The notes under the pieces were generated by a model. It saw only the letters and a program-made list of their open reading frames with translations. It made no database searches and was not told the DNA's origin. 64,000 nt of DNA from Lates calcarifer (taxonomy: Eukaryota; Chordata; Actinopteri; Centropomidae): contig NC_066837.1 in assembly GCF_001640805.2 (NCBI RefSeq), positions 27,652,789 to 27,716,788 of the forward strand, in the 5' to 3' direction. The position numbers and the translations under genes are program-made. This document shows positions 54,101 to 61,470 of this stretch, in pieces (position 1 is the stretch's first letter; each line of letters begins with the position of its first letter).

Positions 54101-56163
54101 AAGAAAAAAATCTTTTACATGGCATTTTTATCCTTGTTGTGTAGGTGATAGAGAAGAACCCTGGAGGCTGGTGGTACGTGCAGATTGGAGAGATGGAGGG
54201 CTGGGCCCCCTGCTCCTACATTGACAAACGTAAGAAACCCAACCTCAGCCGTCGAACCAGCACCTTGACCCGGCCCAAAGTCCCGCCGCCTGCTCCGCCT
54301 GTCAAAAAACAAGACTCTGAGGAGGCTCTCCCTCCTCCTAACTCTGCCTCCAAAGTCTCAGAGCCACCCAGCAGGCCTGTGTATGAAGAACCTGAATATG
54401 ATATTCCTGCAATTGGATGTGAAGGTGAGTCTGATACAGATTCCTTGAAGGATGAGCGCTCCCTGGATGTGAAGATTAGCAGCATGGTCAGTGACAAGTA
54501 CCGCAGCTCCCCTCCTTCTTGCAAGGCCTCTCCTCCTGTTGGTAAGGCGTCTCCTGTGTTTACTCATCGAAGAGCCTCCTTCAGGTCTGTAGAAGAGGTT
54601 GCTAAAGAAGAGTGCATTTATGAGAACGATGGCTTCAGGTCAAGCAGCGGCATTGAAGGAACCTCAGCCAAAGGCTCCAGTGAGCCTAGTTCCCCAAGGA
54701 GTTACCACTCGTCGACAGTCCCACGAAAACCTTCCGGATCCTCACCATTAGCTGGTAGGCCCATGAAGACTATGACACCAGAGATGAATCGGAGAAGTCA
54801 GACCCTGGGCAGACACATAGATATCAGCCTCAGGTCCCAGGACAACAGCCCCCTCTCTTCATCAGATGAACTCAGTAGAGGCCCCAAAAAGGGTCCTGCC
54901 TTCACCCGGGATGTGGAACAGAGAATAGGTCAAAGCCCCTCAACTAGGCCCAAGCCTTCTGTCAGACCTAAACCACTCCTAACCAAATCAGAGCCCCAGA
55001 GTCCTGAGAGGATGGACATCAGTTCTTTGAGGCGACAGCTGAGACCTACAAGTCAGTTTCGACATGGCATCAAATCTTCTCGTGGGGATGACTCTGAAAC
55101 AGCCTCTGTTATCTCATCAGAGGACTCGATGTGTTCACGTAGCACCTCAGATCTTTCCTCTGTTTACTCTAAAGGGAGCCGTGGTGACTCAGACATGGAA
55201 GGCCCTAGTCTCTACCGTTCCCTGGATGCCTACAAAAAGGTCCAGGACTCTGAGGTCAGCTTCCCGGCCGGGGTGGAGGTTGAGGTTCTGGAGAAGCAAG
55301 GCAGTGGTTGGTGGTACATCCGTTGGGGCTCAGAGGAGGGCTGGGCTCCCTCGTACTACCTGGAGCCTGTCAGACAAGTGGGTGAAGCTGGTGGGTTAGA
55401 CTCAGATGGACATGGGAGCAGTGGTAGTAAGTCCAACAGCCTGGAGAAAAACGAGAAGCATGTTTTGGCCCTCAATAATATCAATATTCAGGGTCTAACC
55501 CAGCAGCATCAAGGCCTGAGAAGGAACACCCCACCAATTCCTTCCAAGCCTCCTGGTGGCTTCTCAAAGCCATCAGGGATAGTTAACGGAGGTGTACGGA
55601 TGAGGAACGGGGTACGCCAGGTGGCGGTAAGGCCTCAGTCTGTTTTTGTGACCACAACACAGCCAGCCAAGGATGGCCACTACATGACAGGGTCTCTGAG
55701 GCGAAATGACTCACTTGGTAGAAGTGATCACTATGGTTCTGGTTCTGCCACTCTTGGTGTCCGCAGAAATGCCTCCTTCAGCACTGTGCGGCCACATGTA
55801 GTTGTTGAAAGTCAGACAAGGCCTGCTGAGCGTTCCAGCCTGGGGTCATCAGGGAGCACATTCAGCACAAGCAATGTCCAGGACGCCCTTAGCAGAGCTA
55901 ACCAACGCAATGGTATCCCTGTGTCCACAGTGCGGCCTAAGCCCATAGAGAAGAGCCAAGTGATCCACAATAACCTTGGCAGGGATGTGTATGTGTCCAT
56001 TGCCGACTATCGCGGGGATGAGGAGACTATGGGTTTCACTGAGGGCACCTGTCTGGAAGTATTGGAGAGAAACCCCAATGGATGGTGGTACTGCCAGGTG
56101 CAGGACAGCCTGCTTCCCCGCAAGGGCTGGGTCCCCTCCAACTACCTAGAGCGGAAAAAGTAG
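15719..56163 (+). CDS. sh3pxd2a: sh3pxd2a (Tks5/FISH scaffold), 3' ten exons, spliced
   Basis: Spliced gene with exons 15719-15744, 23157-23201, 26504-26632, 41813-41926, 45410-45493, 50662-50779, 52236-52639, 52992-53041, 53506-53625 and 54145-56163. All junctions are GT-AG and the phases agree, giving 3109 coding nt (about 1035 residues plus one base of a preceding codon). The product has five SH3 domains, each with a GWW motif and an ALYDY-like start, joined by Pro-rich, Ser-rich linkers. It follows vertebrate TKS5 closely along its length, as I remember that protein. TKS5 is a Src substrate that organises podosomes and invadopodia and binds proteins such as ADAMs, N-WASP and NADPH-oxidase regulators through its SH3 domains (family knowledge). 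The PX domain exons are not in view and are inferred to lie upstream. SH3PXD2B has four SH3 domains, so SH3PXD2A is the better call. The aa/ab duplicate is not resolved. Confidence 0.95.
19539..19575. repeat. (CA)n microsatellite
   Basis: CA dinucleotides with one CT interruption, following a C-rich lead-in (ACCCACCCCCACCCGCC). Confidence 0.93.
21380..21550 (+). mobile_element. Fragment of a dispersed teleost repeat
   Basis: The segment beginning TTTGGTCCAG, with CTCAGCAGCTACTGGAT and GCCATGAAATTTTGTAC, closely matches the segment at about 40222-40330 in the same orientation. Two related copies in one window show a dispersed family. The wording is one I associate with an abundant repeat in percomorph genomes. 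No coding capacity was seen. Confidence 0.65.
21698..22000 (-). mobile_element. tRNA-derived SINE, minus strand, with ATCC-type tail
   Basis: On the minus strand it begins with a tRNA-like head, GAGCAGTGGTTAGCACTG, followed by a B-box-like GGGTTTGAACCC. The body contains AACATGCAGGTTAGGTTCA and GGCTCCAGCCCCC, typical of a very common percomorph SINE. It ends in ATGGATGGAT repeats (plus-strand 21698-21710). Several substitutions and small losses show an old copy. Orientation follows from the head on the right and the tail on the left. Confidence 0.8.
22703..22723. repeat. T homopolymer, 21 nt
   Basis: An uninterrupted T run. On the minus strand it could be the poly(A) tail of a decayed retroposon, but no body was recognised beside it. 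Confidence 0.9.
23157..23201 (+). CDS. sh3pxd2a: sh3pxd2a exon 2 in window: 45-nt symmetric exon, PX to SH3-1 linker
   Basis: A strong pyrimidine tract ends in CTGCAG at 23156; the donor is a weak GTAGCC at 23202. Read in phase 1 it gives [16 protein letters not shown], which aligns with the human TKS5 linker that begins VWLSSWAESPKK. The exon is phase 1 at both ends and 45 nt long, so including or skipping it leaves the frame intact. When it is skipped, the G from the microexon joins GG of the next exon and still makes glycine. With the weak donor this makes it a plausible cassette exon. Alternative splicing in the PX to SH3-1 linker has been reported for mammalian FISH/TKS5, as I recall. 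Confidence 0.9.
25900..26503 (+). promoter_or_regulatory. CpG-rich candidate internal promoter of sh3pxd2a
   Basis: This stretch has clearly more CpG and GC than the introns around it. It carries a TATA-like TATTTAAGG at 25902-25910 and an inverted CCAAT box at 26352-26356, followed by a GC-rich run just before SH3-1 exon 3. Its position between the PX-encoding part and SH3-1 is where an internal promoter for PX-less Tks5 would be expected. It also contains a 178-codon open frame from 25803 to 26339, which resembles no protein I know and may simply reflect the composition. Which of the two core elements would set the start is unknown. Confidence 0.4.
26398..26503 (+). CDS. Candidate alternative first coding exon for a PX-less Tks5 isoform
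   Basis: Reading back from exon 3 across its acceptor, the frame stays open to an ATG at 26398. This would add 35 unique residues, starting MAAYRVHG and ending CFFPS, before GIDSSEP. The interval is unusually CpG-rich: I count about 14 CpG between 26330 and 26520. An inverted CCAAT box (ATTGG) sits at 26352-26356. If transcription starts here the acceptor would not be used, and a protein lacking the PX domain but keeping all five SH3 domains would result. Mammals make PX-less short TKS5 isoforms from internal promoters (known), but I cannot show homology of this peptide. The Kozak context is modest (C at -3, G at +4). It could instead be non-coding 5' UTR, with translation starting at 26524. 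Confidence 0.4.
26504..26632 (+). CDS. sh3pxd2a: sh3pxd2a exon 3 in window: first half of SH3-1
   Basis: The acceptor CTTCCCCTCAG ends at 26503 and the donor GTGAGT starts at 26633. The peptide starts [16 protein letters not shown] and continues through [11 protein letters not shown] to VDVIEKSES. This is the N-terminal half of an SH3 fold: first beta strand, RT loop and the DVIEK strand. The split Gly codon at the end joins GWWFV of the next exon. An in-frame Met lies at 26524 just before the SH3 fold. The frame is also open upstream of the acceptor, as far as an ATG at 26398 (see the alternative-start entry). Confidence 0.96.
29284..29310. repeat. C run followed by (CA)n
   Basis: An eleven-base C run passing directly into CA dinucleotides. 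Simple sequence only. Confidence 0.9.
34353..34384. repeat. (CA)n microsatellite
   Basis: CA dinucleotides interrupted by ATACATACA near the end. No other content. Confidence 0.92.
40222..41290 (+). mobile_element. Old dispersed teleost repeat, interrupted by another element
   Basis: The left part (40222-40416) has CTCAGCAGCTACTGGAT and TATCAACTATTGATTC. The right part (about 40890-41290) has TTGTACAGACATTCC, AATGAATCCTAATAACTTTG, GTTAGCATGCTAACAC and TGTAGACTTGTAGTCTTGTAG. I recognise these as parts of one abundant percomorph repeat in this order. The left part also matches 21380-21480 in this window. The copy is diverged and non-coding. Confidence 0.6.
40417..40850 (-). mobile_element. MITE-like element nested in an older repeat
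   Basis: The left edge TTAAAGGACCAGCGTGTAGG matches the terminal inverted repeat of a common teleost MITE. Inside are CGGTTTGTCCGCTCTGGGC and AACATGGTGGCACAACATGG, also known from that element. The expected right terminal repeat is not visible, so the copy is truncated or decayed and its right limit is approximate. It sits between two parts of another repeat, so it inserted later. Strand is tentative because the element is nearly palindromic. Confidence 0.55.
41813..41926 (+). CDS. sh3pxd2a: sh3pxd2a exon 4 in window: second half of SH3-1
   Basis: The acceptor CTCTCTTTAG ends at 41812; the donor is GTTAGC at 41927, with T at +3. With the split Gly it reads [20 protein letters not shown], followed by [18 protein letters not shown]. 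These are the distal-loop Trp pair and the 3-10 helix ALYDY-partner motif (GWVPATYL) that complete SH3-1. The match to human TKS5 is near-identical ([20 protein letters not shown]). It ends in phase 1, so it can join either the next 84-nt exon or, if that is skipped, the SH3-2 exon. Confidence 0.97.
41927..45409 (+). other. Intron between SH3-1 and the basic 28-codon exon
   Basis: About 3.5 kb, no supported exon. A non-repetitive block at 43430-43560 (with TTTCAATTAGGAGG) looks like possible regulatory DNA. A purine-rich stretch follows at 43600-43750. Nothing else was recognised. Confidence 0.75.
45410..45493 (+). CDS. sh3pxd2a: sh3pxd2a exon 5 in window: basic 28-codon exon between SH3-1 and SH3-2
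   Basis: The acceptor CCTCATCAG ends at 45409 and the donor GTGAAC starts at 45494. The reading is [16 protein letters not shown], then [12 protein letters not shown]. It is strongly basic and almost the same as the human segment that begins VSKRRKAHLRRLDRRW. The exon is 84 nt and phase 1 at both ends, so skipping removes 28 residues without a frameshift. It separates SH3-1 from SH3-2, which in the related p47phox form a tandem pair. Inclusion could therefore change how the pair packs or binds (inference). Mammalian TKS5 isoforms differing here are known to me only in outline. Confidence 0.95.
49243..49267. repeat. (CCTC)n microsatellite
   Basis: About six tandem tetranucleotides on a pyrimidine-only strand. 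Confidence 0.9.
49431..49472. repeat. (CA)n microsatellite
   Basis: CA dinucleotides with two CG interruptions near the start. Confidence 0.93.
50662..50779 (+). CDS. sh3pxd2a: sh3pxd2a exon 6 in window: first part of SH3-2
   Basis: The acceptor ATCCCCAG ends at 50661 and the donor GTGAGA starts at 50780. The peptide reads [20 protein letters not shown], then [19 protein letters not shown], with an Arg codon split at the end. This is the N-terminal two thirds of SH3-2, including the RT loop ([11 protein letters not shown]) and the GWW. The split lies after the Trp pair, unlike SH3-1, which is split before it. It matches human EEKYVTVQPYTSQSKDEIGF. Confidence 0.97.
50780..52235 (+). other. 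Intron splitting SH3-2
   Basis: About 1.46 kb. It contains a (GT)n tract at 51073-51105 and otherwise ordinary AT-rich sequence. No exon or transposon was recognised. Confidence 0.8.
51073..51105. repeat. (GT)n microsatellite
   Basis: An uninterrupted GT run in the intron that splits SH3-2. Confidence 0.95.
52236..52639 (+). CDS. sh3pxd2a: sh3pxd2a exon 7 in window: end of SH3-2 and linker
   Basis: The acceptor GTATTCCAG ends at 52235 and the donor GTGAGT starts at 52640. It begins [19 protein letters not shown], finishing SH3-2, followed by the conserved [20 protein letters not shown] stretch. A Ser/Thr-rich variable linker with [12 protein letters not shown] comes next, and the exon ends near [15 protein letters not shown]. 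The [12 protein letters not shown] stretch and the SPAVARxAP motif are also in human TKS5. The middle of the linker is less conserved, as expected for disordered scaffold linkers. The exon ends in phase 1. Confidence 0.97.
52992..53041 (+). CDS. sh3pxd2a: sh3pxd2a exon 8 in window: 50-nt Pro/Arg linker exon
   Basis: The acceptor TTTATCAG ends at 52991 and the donor GTAAGA starts at 53042. The reading is [17 protein letters not shown], phase 1 in and phase 0 out. Human TKS5 has SSPNLRTRPPPRRESSL at the same place. The KPPPRR core is a basic polyproline stretch that could be an internal or external SH3 ligand (inference). Confidence 0.95.
53506..53625 (+). CDS. sh3pxd2a: sh3pxd2a exon 9 in window: first half of SH3-3
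   Basis: The acceptor TTGCTGTACAG ends at 53505 and the donor GTAAGA starts at 53626. It is 40 codons in phase 0 at both ends: [20 protein letters not shown], then [20 protein letters not shown]. It encodes a Pro-rich lead-in (KPPEPP) and the first strands and RT loop of SH3-3. Although it is frame-neutral, skipping would destroy the SH3 fold, so a cassette role is unlikely. Confidence 0.97.
54145..56163 (+). CDS. sh3pxd2a: sh3pxd2a terminal coding exon: end of SH3-3, SH3-4, SH3-5 and stop
   Basis: The acceptor TTGTGTAG ends at 54144, an open frame of 672 codons follows, and TAG is at 56161-56163. Exon residues 1-31 finish SH3-3 ([24 protein letters not shown]). A polyproline stretch ([10 protein letters not shown]) follows, then [10 protein letters not shown] with tyrosines at 54382 and 54397, matching the TKS5 motif I recall as a Src-family site. 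A long Ser-rich linker contains [12 protein letters not shown] near 54946-54980. SH3-4 spans about 55213-55365 ([32 protein letters not shown]). [11 protein letters not shown] lies at about 55530-55560. SH3-5 spans about 55984-56157 ([30 protein letters not shown]). Unlike SH3-1 to SH3-3, the last two SH3 domains are not split by introns. The linker between SH3-3 and SH3-4 is the part least like the human protein. Confidence 0.98.
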   Translation: MIEKNPGGWWYVQIGEMEGWAPCSYIDKRKKPNLSRRTSTLTRPKVPPPAPPVKKQDSEEALPPPNSASKVSEPPSRPVYEEPEYDIPAIGCEGESDTDSLKDERSLDVKISSMVSDKYRSSPPSCKASPPVGKASPVFTHRRASFRSVEEVAKEECIYENDGFRSSSGIEGTSAKGSSEPSSPRSYHSSTVPRKPSGSSPLAGRPMKTMTPEMNRRSQTLGRHIDISLRSQDNSPLSSSDELSRGPKKGPAFTRDVEQRIGQSPSTRPKPSVRPKPLLTKSEPQSPERMDISSLRRQLRPTSQFRHGIKSSRGDDSETASVISSEDSMCSRSTSDLSSVYSKGSRGDSDMEGPSLYRSLDAYKKVQDSEVSFPAGVEVEVLEKQGSGWWYIRWGSEEGWAPSYYLEPVRQVGEAGGLDSDGHGSSGSKSNSLEKNEKHVLALNNINIQGLTQQHQGLRRNTPPIPSKPPGGFSKPSGIVNGGVRMRNGVRQVAVRPQSVFVTTTQPAKDGHYMTGSLRRNDSLGRSDHYGSGSATLGVRRNASFSTVRPHVVVESQTRPAERSSLGSSGSTFSTSNVQDALSRANQRNGIPVSTVRPKPIEKSQVIHNNLGRDVYVSIADYRGDEETMGFTEGTCLEVLERNPNGWWYCQVQDSLLPRKGWVPSNYLERKK

Positions 56164-57092
56164 AACCGACCCCAATCCTTCCCTTACACTTCATCCCACC
56201 TCCCTCTTTTGATGTCTCCAAGGACGTGGGTGGCATCACTCCTCAAGAATGTTACCTGCAATCTCCTGTAAGCAATATGTCCTTGAAAATGTACATTTAT
56301 GAAACAACTGTGTGTAAAAGAAAGATGTTTTAATCAGATAAGGAAAGACACTTTTAGTGCTGGTTTACTAAAATGTATACAAAGAGGAGTATAAGGAGTG
56401 TGGCTGGGAATGAGAGACAGAAATATGGGATTGGTCATCCATGAGTGAGGAAATGTGAGGAGGACAGTGTCTTTGATATATGAAATGGTATGAATGGGAG
56501 TGATAACCTCTTAAAGAGGTCTGCATCATTAATACAGACGTTGAGCAGGGTAATGGCTATGCCTATTCCTGCCCATCACTGACTATGATGGCCAATAAGT
56601 GCCTTTTGTATTTGATCACCCGAATGGAGGTCCTAAATGGTAAATGGCAAAACATTACGTCAACCAAATCTCTTAAGAGTGCCATAAGCCTATGAACACC
56701 ACCGAGAGTATTTCCATCACCAATTAAGAGCTACACTAGAGTTCAACAAAGTGCAAAGTTTCAGTCTAGAGTGTGCTAATTGATCCAATGCACAGATTTA
56801 AGAAACTCAATTCACTAGAGAATTCATTTGTTTTAAGCCACAAGTCATCAAGCAAACTAAAACAACATTTAAGTCTCATTATCAGTATTTTTATTTAGTT
56901 TCATTGTTCATGTTATATTGTCTTGTGCTGATGCAAGTCCTCCTTAGAGAATTATTTCTGCTTTCTTGTGACATCTGTTTTCCACCAAAAGCCTAGAAAT
57001 GGAAGTATCAATGTCCCCGTCTTGTGTCGTGTACCATCTGACACTGGCAGTTATATAATGTAAAAAAAAAAACAAACAAAAAAACAAATTAA

Positions 57093-57098
57093 AATAAA
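57093..57098 (+). terminator. Candidate proximal poly(A) signal AATAAA
   Basis: Canonical hexamer about 930 nt after the stop codon, within an A-rich stretch. The A-richness makes a chance match fairly likely. T-rich sequence follows loosely (TAGTTTTGTCAC). Confidence 0.3.
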
Positions 57099-58953
57099 TT
57101 AGCATAGTTTTGTCACAGACCCTCAAGCCCCCACAAATATGTTAATATTCATATTTTGAATCCTAGATCTAACTGGGACAACAAATATTTAAGAAAAACC
57201 TGTGAAACTTGAAAGTAACAGTTGGATATTTCAGTTTCCTGGAAAGTCAAAAGAACAACTTGTAACTTGAGTGCTCTCCAAAACAAAACCACCTCATATC
57301 TGGGTAGGCCCGGGTACCCTTAAAAGATGAAAACAATTAGTTTACAATGGTTTAGGTTTACTGTAGTGTTTATAGTTCCAGGAACAATTGACTTTGTATA
57401 TATTTTGTTTTGTATTCATATAATAATACTGCTGTTGCAGAGTTGTATTAAATAAGTACTGGAAATGTGGTGAAATAATTGAATCCCAGGGACATATTTG
57501 CATAGCATTTAGCCCAAAATGTGATCAAACCAAAGAGAAATATCATTTCATTGGCTGTTTTTTTTTAAAAATGATTTTACTATTTATTTTATGGTACAGA
57601 TAATAGTGTATTCATCACAATAGGTTCCTGAACTGTAAAAAAAAACTTTTCCTATCAGTACCTGGAAGCACTTGATACATTTTCTCAAATATTGATCCAC
57701 TGAAACTGAAGTAAACAAGTAAATTGTAATATTAGATATTGTTGTGCAGTATTGGCTTTGATATGAAAGAAAAAACAACATAATTTATTATCTTGTTTCA
57801 AAGTTTGGGTATTTTTAAAAATCTTTGATAATATTAATATTTTAATATCATAGGAATACGACTTAGCTGCCACCTAAAATATCAAGTTAATAATTCCCCC
57901 CAACTCTGAAGATAAATTGGAGAATTCGAAGTCGCAAACTCCAACTTCAAATGGCTGATGTTCAAGACTGCTGAAATACATTTTCTAATGAACAGTCTAA
58001 ACTGTTGGCATGAGGCTGAACACTAACTTTTGATTATGTTTCTGCTGGACAGTATCATATTATTAAACAAAGTACAGTACCTGCTAGATCGCAGTTATCT
58101 TTTTTTTTTTTTCATTTTGTTGTGTTTGTTAATTTTTTATATTGTGATCACACAGGGACAATAATGAGGAATGAAGTTGTTCTGTTTTGTGAATTAGTGC
58201 ACTTTAAAATCGTTTTTATGGTGCATTAATGTAAAGATGCAGTGAATACTCAGCATATTATTTATTGAATAGGCTTTTGTAATTATTTAAGGTCTCAATT
58301 GTTTTTTTTCCTCACCTCAAATGAGAGGTGGAACTCGTTAATGAGTTCTCTCAATGACAGGGACCATGCCAAAGTCTCTGAGTAGAATTGGAGAAATAGA
58401 GACCTCTTGTGGGAAGTCACAGGTACTACAACATTATTTTTTATCCCATCCACATAAGGCTTATTTATCAGCTGTCCTACCTCAGTGCAATAAGAAATGC
58501 ACTGCTGGTCAGTGAGTCTCTCCAAAAACTGTGCAGAAATGTAATGTTTTTTTTCTCTCTTTTTTTCAGTGCAGCTAAAATAATTTTTGTAGCACATGTT
58601 TTGTATTGGGCAATAATTTATTTTTTTGAAAATTTCAAAAGTTCCCTTTTTTCTCTATGCTGTGTGCTGCAACTTTAGCAAATCACGGGCACTTCCTTCA
58701 TCTTTATTGTGCTTTACATAATGCCTGATTTTAAGTATATTTATTATGAATATCATGGCTTGACAAATCACCCTATCACTCCTTAAAATATCACTGTATA
58801 ATTTTATACAGATTAAATATTGTTGACTAATTGGTCCCCAGTCTCCCAAAATGTTGAGTCAGCAGTCAGGAAAAAAACTATTATCATCTAGTTGAGATGG
58901 AGAGATATTTGTATTCATTTCAATATATGAAAATAAGTATCTATAAATAGTAA

Positions 58954-58959
58954 AATAAA
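58954..58959 (+). terminator. Candidate distal poly(A) signal AATAAA
   Basis: Canonical hexamer about 2.8 kb after the stop codon, used here to place a provisional transcript end. A T-rich stretch (TGATATTTGCTATG) follows within 30 nt. Further AATAAA hexamers near 62065 and 63142 keep a longer 3' UTR possible. Confidence 0.35.
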
Positions 58960-60159
58960 GAATTAGACTGCTGATATTTGCTATGAGGCAAAAAGCCCTC
59001 CTCCCATCCAGACGAAGGCATTATGTAAATGTGTCGAATCACTTTTAATGTTTTGCTCCAGCACATGTTATTATCTCATATCGCTTTATTTGATCAAGCT
59101 GAATTTACTTGCAAGGGAATCGTTCTGTGTTGAACTTACATTTAGCTGTGTAGCATTGGTCTTTATTCATGCTTTTACTTTTTTTTTCTTTTCTTTTATC
59201 TCTCTGCCCCATTTTGTCAAATTCTGAAATGTACCTGCGAGGAAATGTGCAATAGATAAAAAATGCATTAACGAGAGGAAAAATATCATAGGTCTACAAA
59301 AACGTGAACAATGTTGTTTTACATCTGTTGGGAGTAGATATTCCTGGTCAAACTGCCAGTCATGAGCTTTTACCATCATTTCAAGTCATATTTAGGTCTG
59401 TTGAGAAGAGCAGATGTGCAAGGCTCTAAAAGCATCAGAAAACTCATTGGACCAAAGCAGCTGTATGTGACACCTCATTATCTCCTGACGTGATAGACTT
59501 TTATAAGAACCAACATGAGAATCTCTGCTCCTCCTGCCTCGGATCAGCAGTGGACAGTGATTTGTGAATGGCATGGCAGAAACCCACTGACCCATTCTGT
59601 ATTGACATTACAGCCATCTGGGGTCTTCTTCACAGATGGAGAGTCATGGGCTCATCATCAGGGGCCTCAGTGGGCCTGCTCTGAGCTGTCACGTTTGTGC
59701 CTGTTTCTTGTTTTTGTGTTGTTGTTTTCCTCTTCTTCTTCTCTTTTGTTTTGTTTTGTTTTCTCTCTGGAGTGTGCCCTCTCTCCACCTACACGGATGC
59801 CTCTCTTGACATTTACCCCTCCATTGTCAAACCAAGTCAGACTTTCAATCACCTCGGCGAAGGTGACATTTGGAACTGACTGGAGAGTTTCAGTGGTAAA
59901 CAAGAGACCGGGAGATGAACGCTCCTTCAGGCCATTTCAGTTCAATCCATCAACTTCCAGGATGAACACCAAAAATAGAAAAACCTTTATTTTTCCTTTC
60001 GCTGAGCCCCAGCAGGCCTTATTGGTGTGCAACAGGTGAATATGTCAGTGTGCTAAAGAATATGTGTGTGTACAGGCCAATACACCTGTAGTTTCTGTCT
60101 TGTCATGGGGCTTGTATCGATAGATCCTTTTGTCTGGATAGTTTGTATTTAAACTCCAC

Positions 60160-60810
60160 CTTAAAAGAATAGTACAGTATTTTGGGAAATACCTTTATTT
60201 GTTTTCTTGTTGAGAGTTAAATGGTGAAATGTTTGAAAATATTTATGTTTTTTAATGAGCAAGATTAAGATGTAATGTAAGAAGCAGAGTGGTAAATTGA
60301 ACAAATCGTGTTTTACACAAAGCACTGGCAGGTAGCCTAACATAGTATTAAGACTGAAAGCAGGGGGAAACTGCTAGCCTGGTGCTGTGAAAGTTTAGAA
60401 TCTGCCTAGCAACACATCTCTAAAGCTCACTAATCAACAACAAGCAGTGGTTTTACAGGAACCTGAGGGCAGAACGCCAAGAGGTCACTGAAACTGGTAA
60501 AGAATTAGTCCCGCACATAACTCTCTGAAAAACCATAAACTTGTTATTTTTACATAGTTTTTGTAGAGATTTAACAAACACAATGTAATGTATAAATTAG
60601 TGACCTTCAGAGATGCTTATAGGCAGATTTTCTTTACCTCCACAGAGCCAACCTAGCTATTTCCCCCTATTTTCAGTCTTCATGCTAAGCTAACTGTTTC
60701 CTGTCTATAGCTTCATATTTAGCATACAGACGTGAGTGTGGTATCAATGTTCTCATGTAACTCTCAGCAACAAAACGAAGAAGCATATGTCCCAAAATAA
60801 TATATTATTT
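60160..60810. mobile_element. Foldback (long inverted repeat) MITE-like element
   Basis: The two halves are inverted copies. The left end reads ATTTTGGGAAATACC then GTTGAGAGTTAAATG; the right end, reverse-complemented, reads ATTTTGGGACATATG then GCTGAGAGTTACATG. Further in, AAAGCAGGGGGAAACTGCTAG on the left answers CTAGCTATTTCCCCCTATTT on the right, and CTCTAAAGCTCACTAAT answers ATTAGTGACCTTCAGAG. The wording matches a palindromic repeat family widespread in percomorph fish. There is no coding frame. The arms have diverged, so the copy is old and probably immobile. Confidence 0.75.
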
Positions 60811-61367
60811 ATAATAATATATTTGCTATTTCAGTCATGGCTCACCAGTTCAGCCTGTCTTTACTACACTGCTCTTAAACCTGCGTGCATCCACACGGCA
60901 CAGTGGAAATGGAATTGGCAGAGGTAATATTTTTGCACATGCCAATACCCATGATGATGAGGAATCATTCATGCCAGAGGAAATATATGAGTTTCCCAAC
61001 ATATTCCCAGAGGTCAGTCGGGTGAAACAGTTACGGTGAAACTGTTACGCCGGCACCGTGTTCATGTTATTCCTCGCTCTCTTTTTATTTTAACAAATGG
61101 ATGGCACATCTCAGGTGTAAAGCACCTTAAGCTTTGTACTCCCAGACACTAGCTGCTGCCATAGCATATTCCTCCCGGCAACTCTTTCTCTCCGTCCCTC
61201 AGTTCTCTTTCTTTCTGCTCTCGCCACATATATAAATCTCTCTCCTTCCTCTACACAGCCTCGGCAGTCTATTCGTGGTGAAATGATTGAGGTATCTAGG
61301 AGGGTTTGGGGCGGGGGAGTGTTTGCATACGTGTGTGTTTTTGCATGATGAGATGGATTGTTTGCAG

Positions 61368-61470
61368 GTGCGCTCAGTAGAAGAGAAGTTAGAGGTCATG
61401 GAGGAGAATTTGCAAGAGCAGGACGCAGGGAGACACAAGATGGATCAGATAGTGAATGCTAGGAGGCGAG
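61368..61470 (+). other. Exon-like segment with coiled-coil character, unassigned
   Basis: TTTGCAG at 61361-61367 and GTGAGA from 61471 frame 103 nt that read VRSVEEKLEVMEENLQEQ, then DAGRHKMDQIVNARRR. This is a heptad-like, highly charged peptide. A TATA-like TATATAAA lies 130 nt upstream. I recognise no family, and no partner exon was found. A purine-rich strand gives Glu/Lys/Arg-rich peptides by chance, so this may be noise. Confidence 0.2.

Larger units (their letters stand above)
52640..54144 (+). other. Region of three short introns (352, 464 and 519 nt)
   Basis: Introns 52640-52991, 53042-53505 and 53626-54144 separate exons 7 to 10 in the window. All have GT-AG ends. The last contains TTAACCCTAACCC near 54050, a two-unit telomere-like match of no likely meaning, and a T run near 53831. 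No other feature was seen. Confidence 0.85.
56164..58980 (+). other. Inferred 3' UTR of sh3pxd2a
   Basis: AT-rich non-coding DNA follows the stop codon and holds no convincing coding exon. Candidate poly(A) signals AATAAA occur at 57093-57098 and 58954-58959. A Pumilio-type TGTATATA lies at 57395-57402, and there are several A-rich and T-rich runs (near 57061-57100 and 58100). Mammalian SH3PXD2A has a very long 3' UTR (family knowledge), so a long one is plausible here. The true end is not determined and could lie farther downstream. Confidence 0.5.

Noticed and set aside
61020..61055. 14-nt near-repeat GTGAAACAGTTAC / GTGAAACTGTTAC
   Set aside because: Too short, with no further context. 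Likely a local slippage product.
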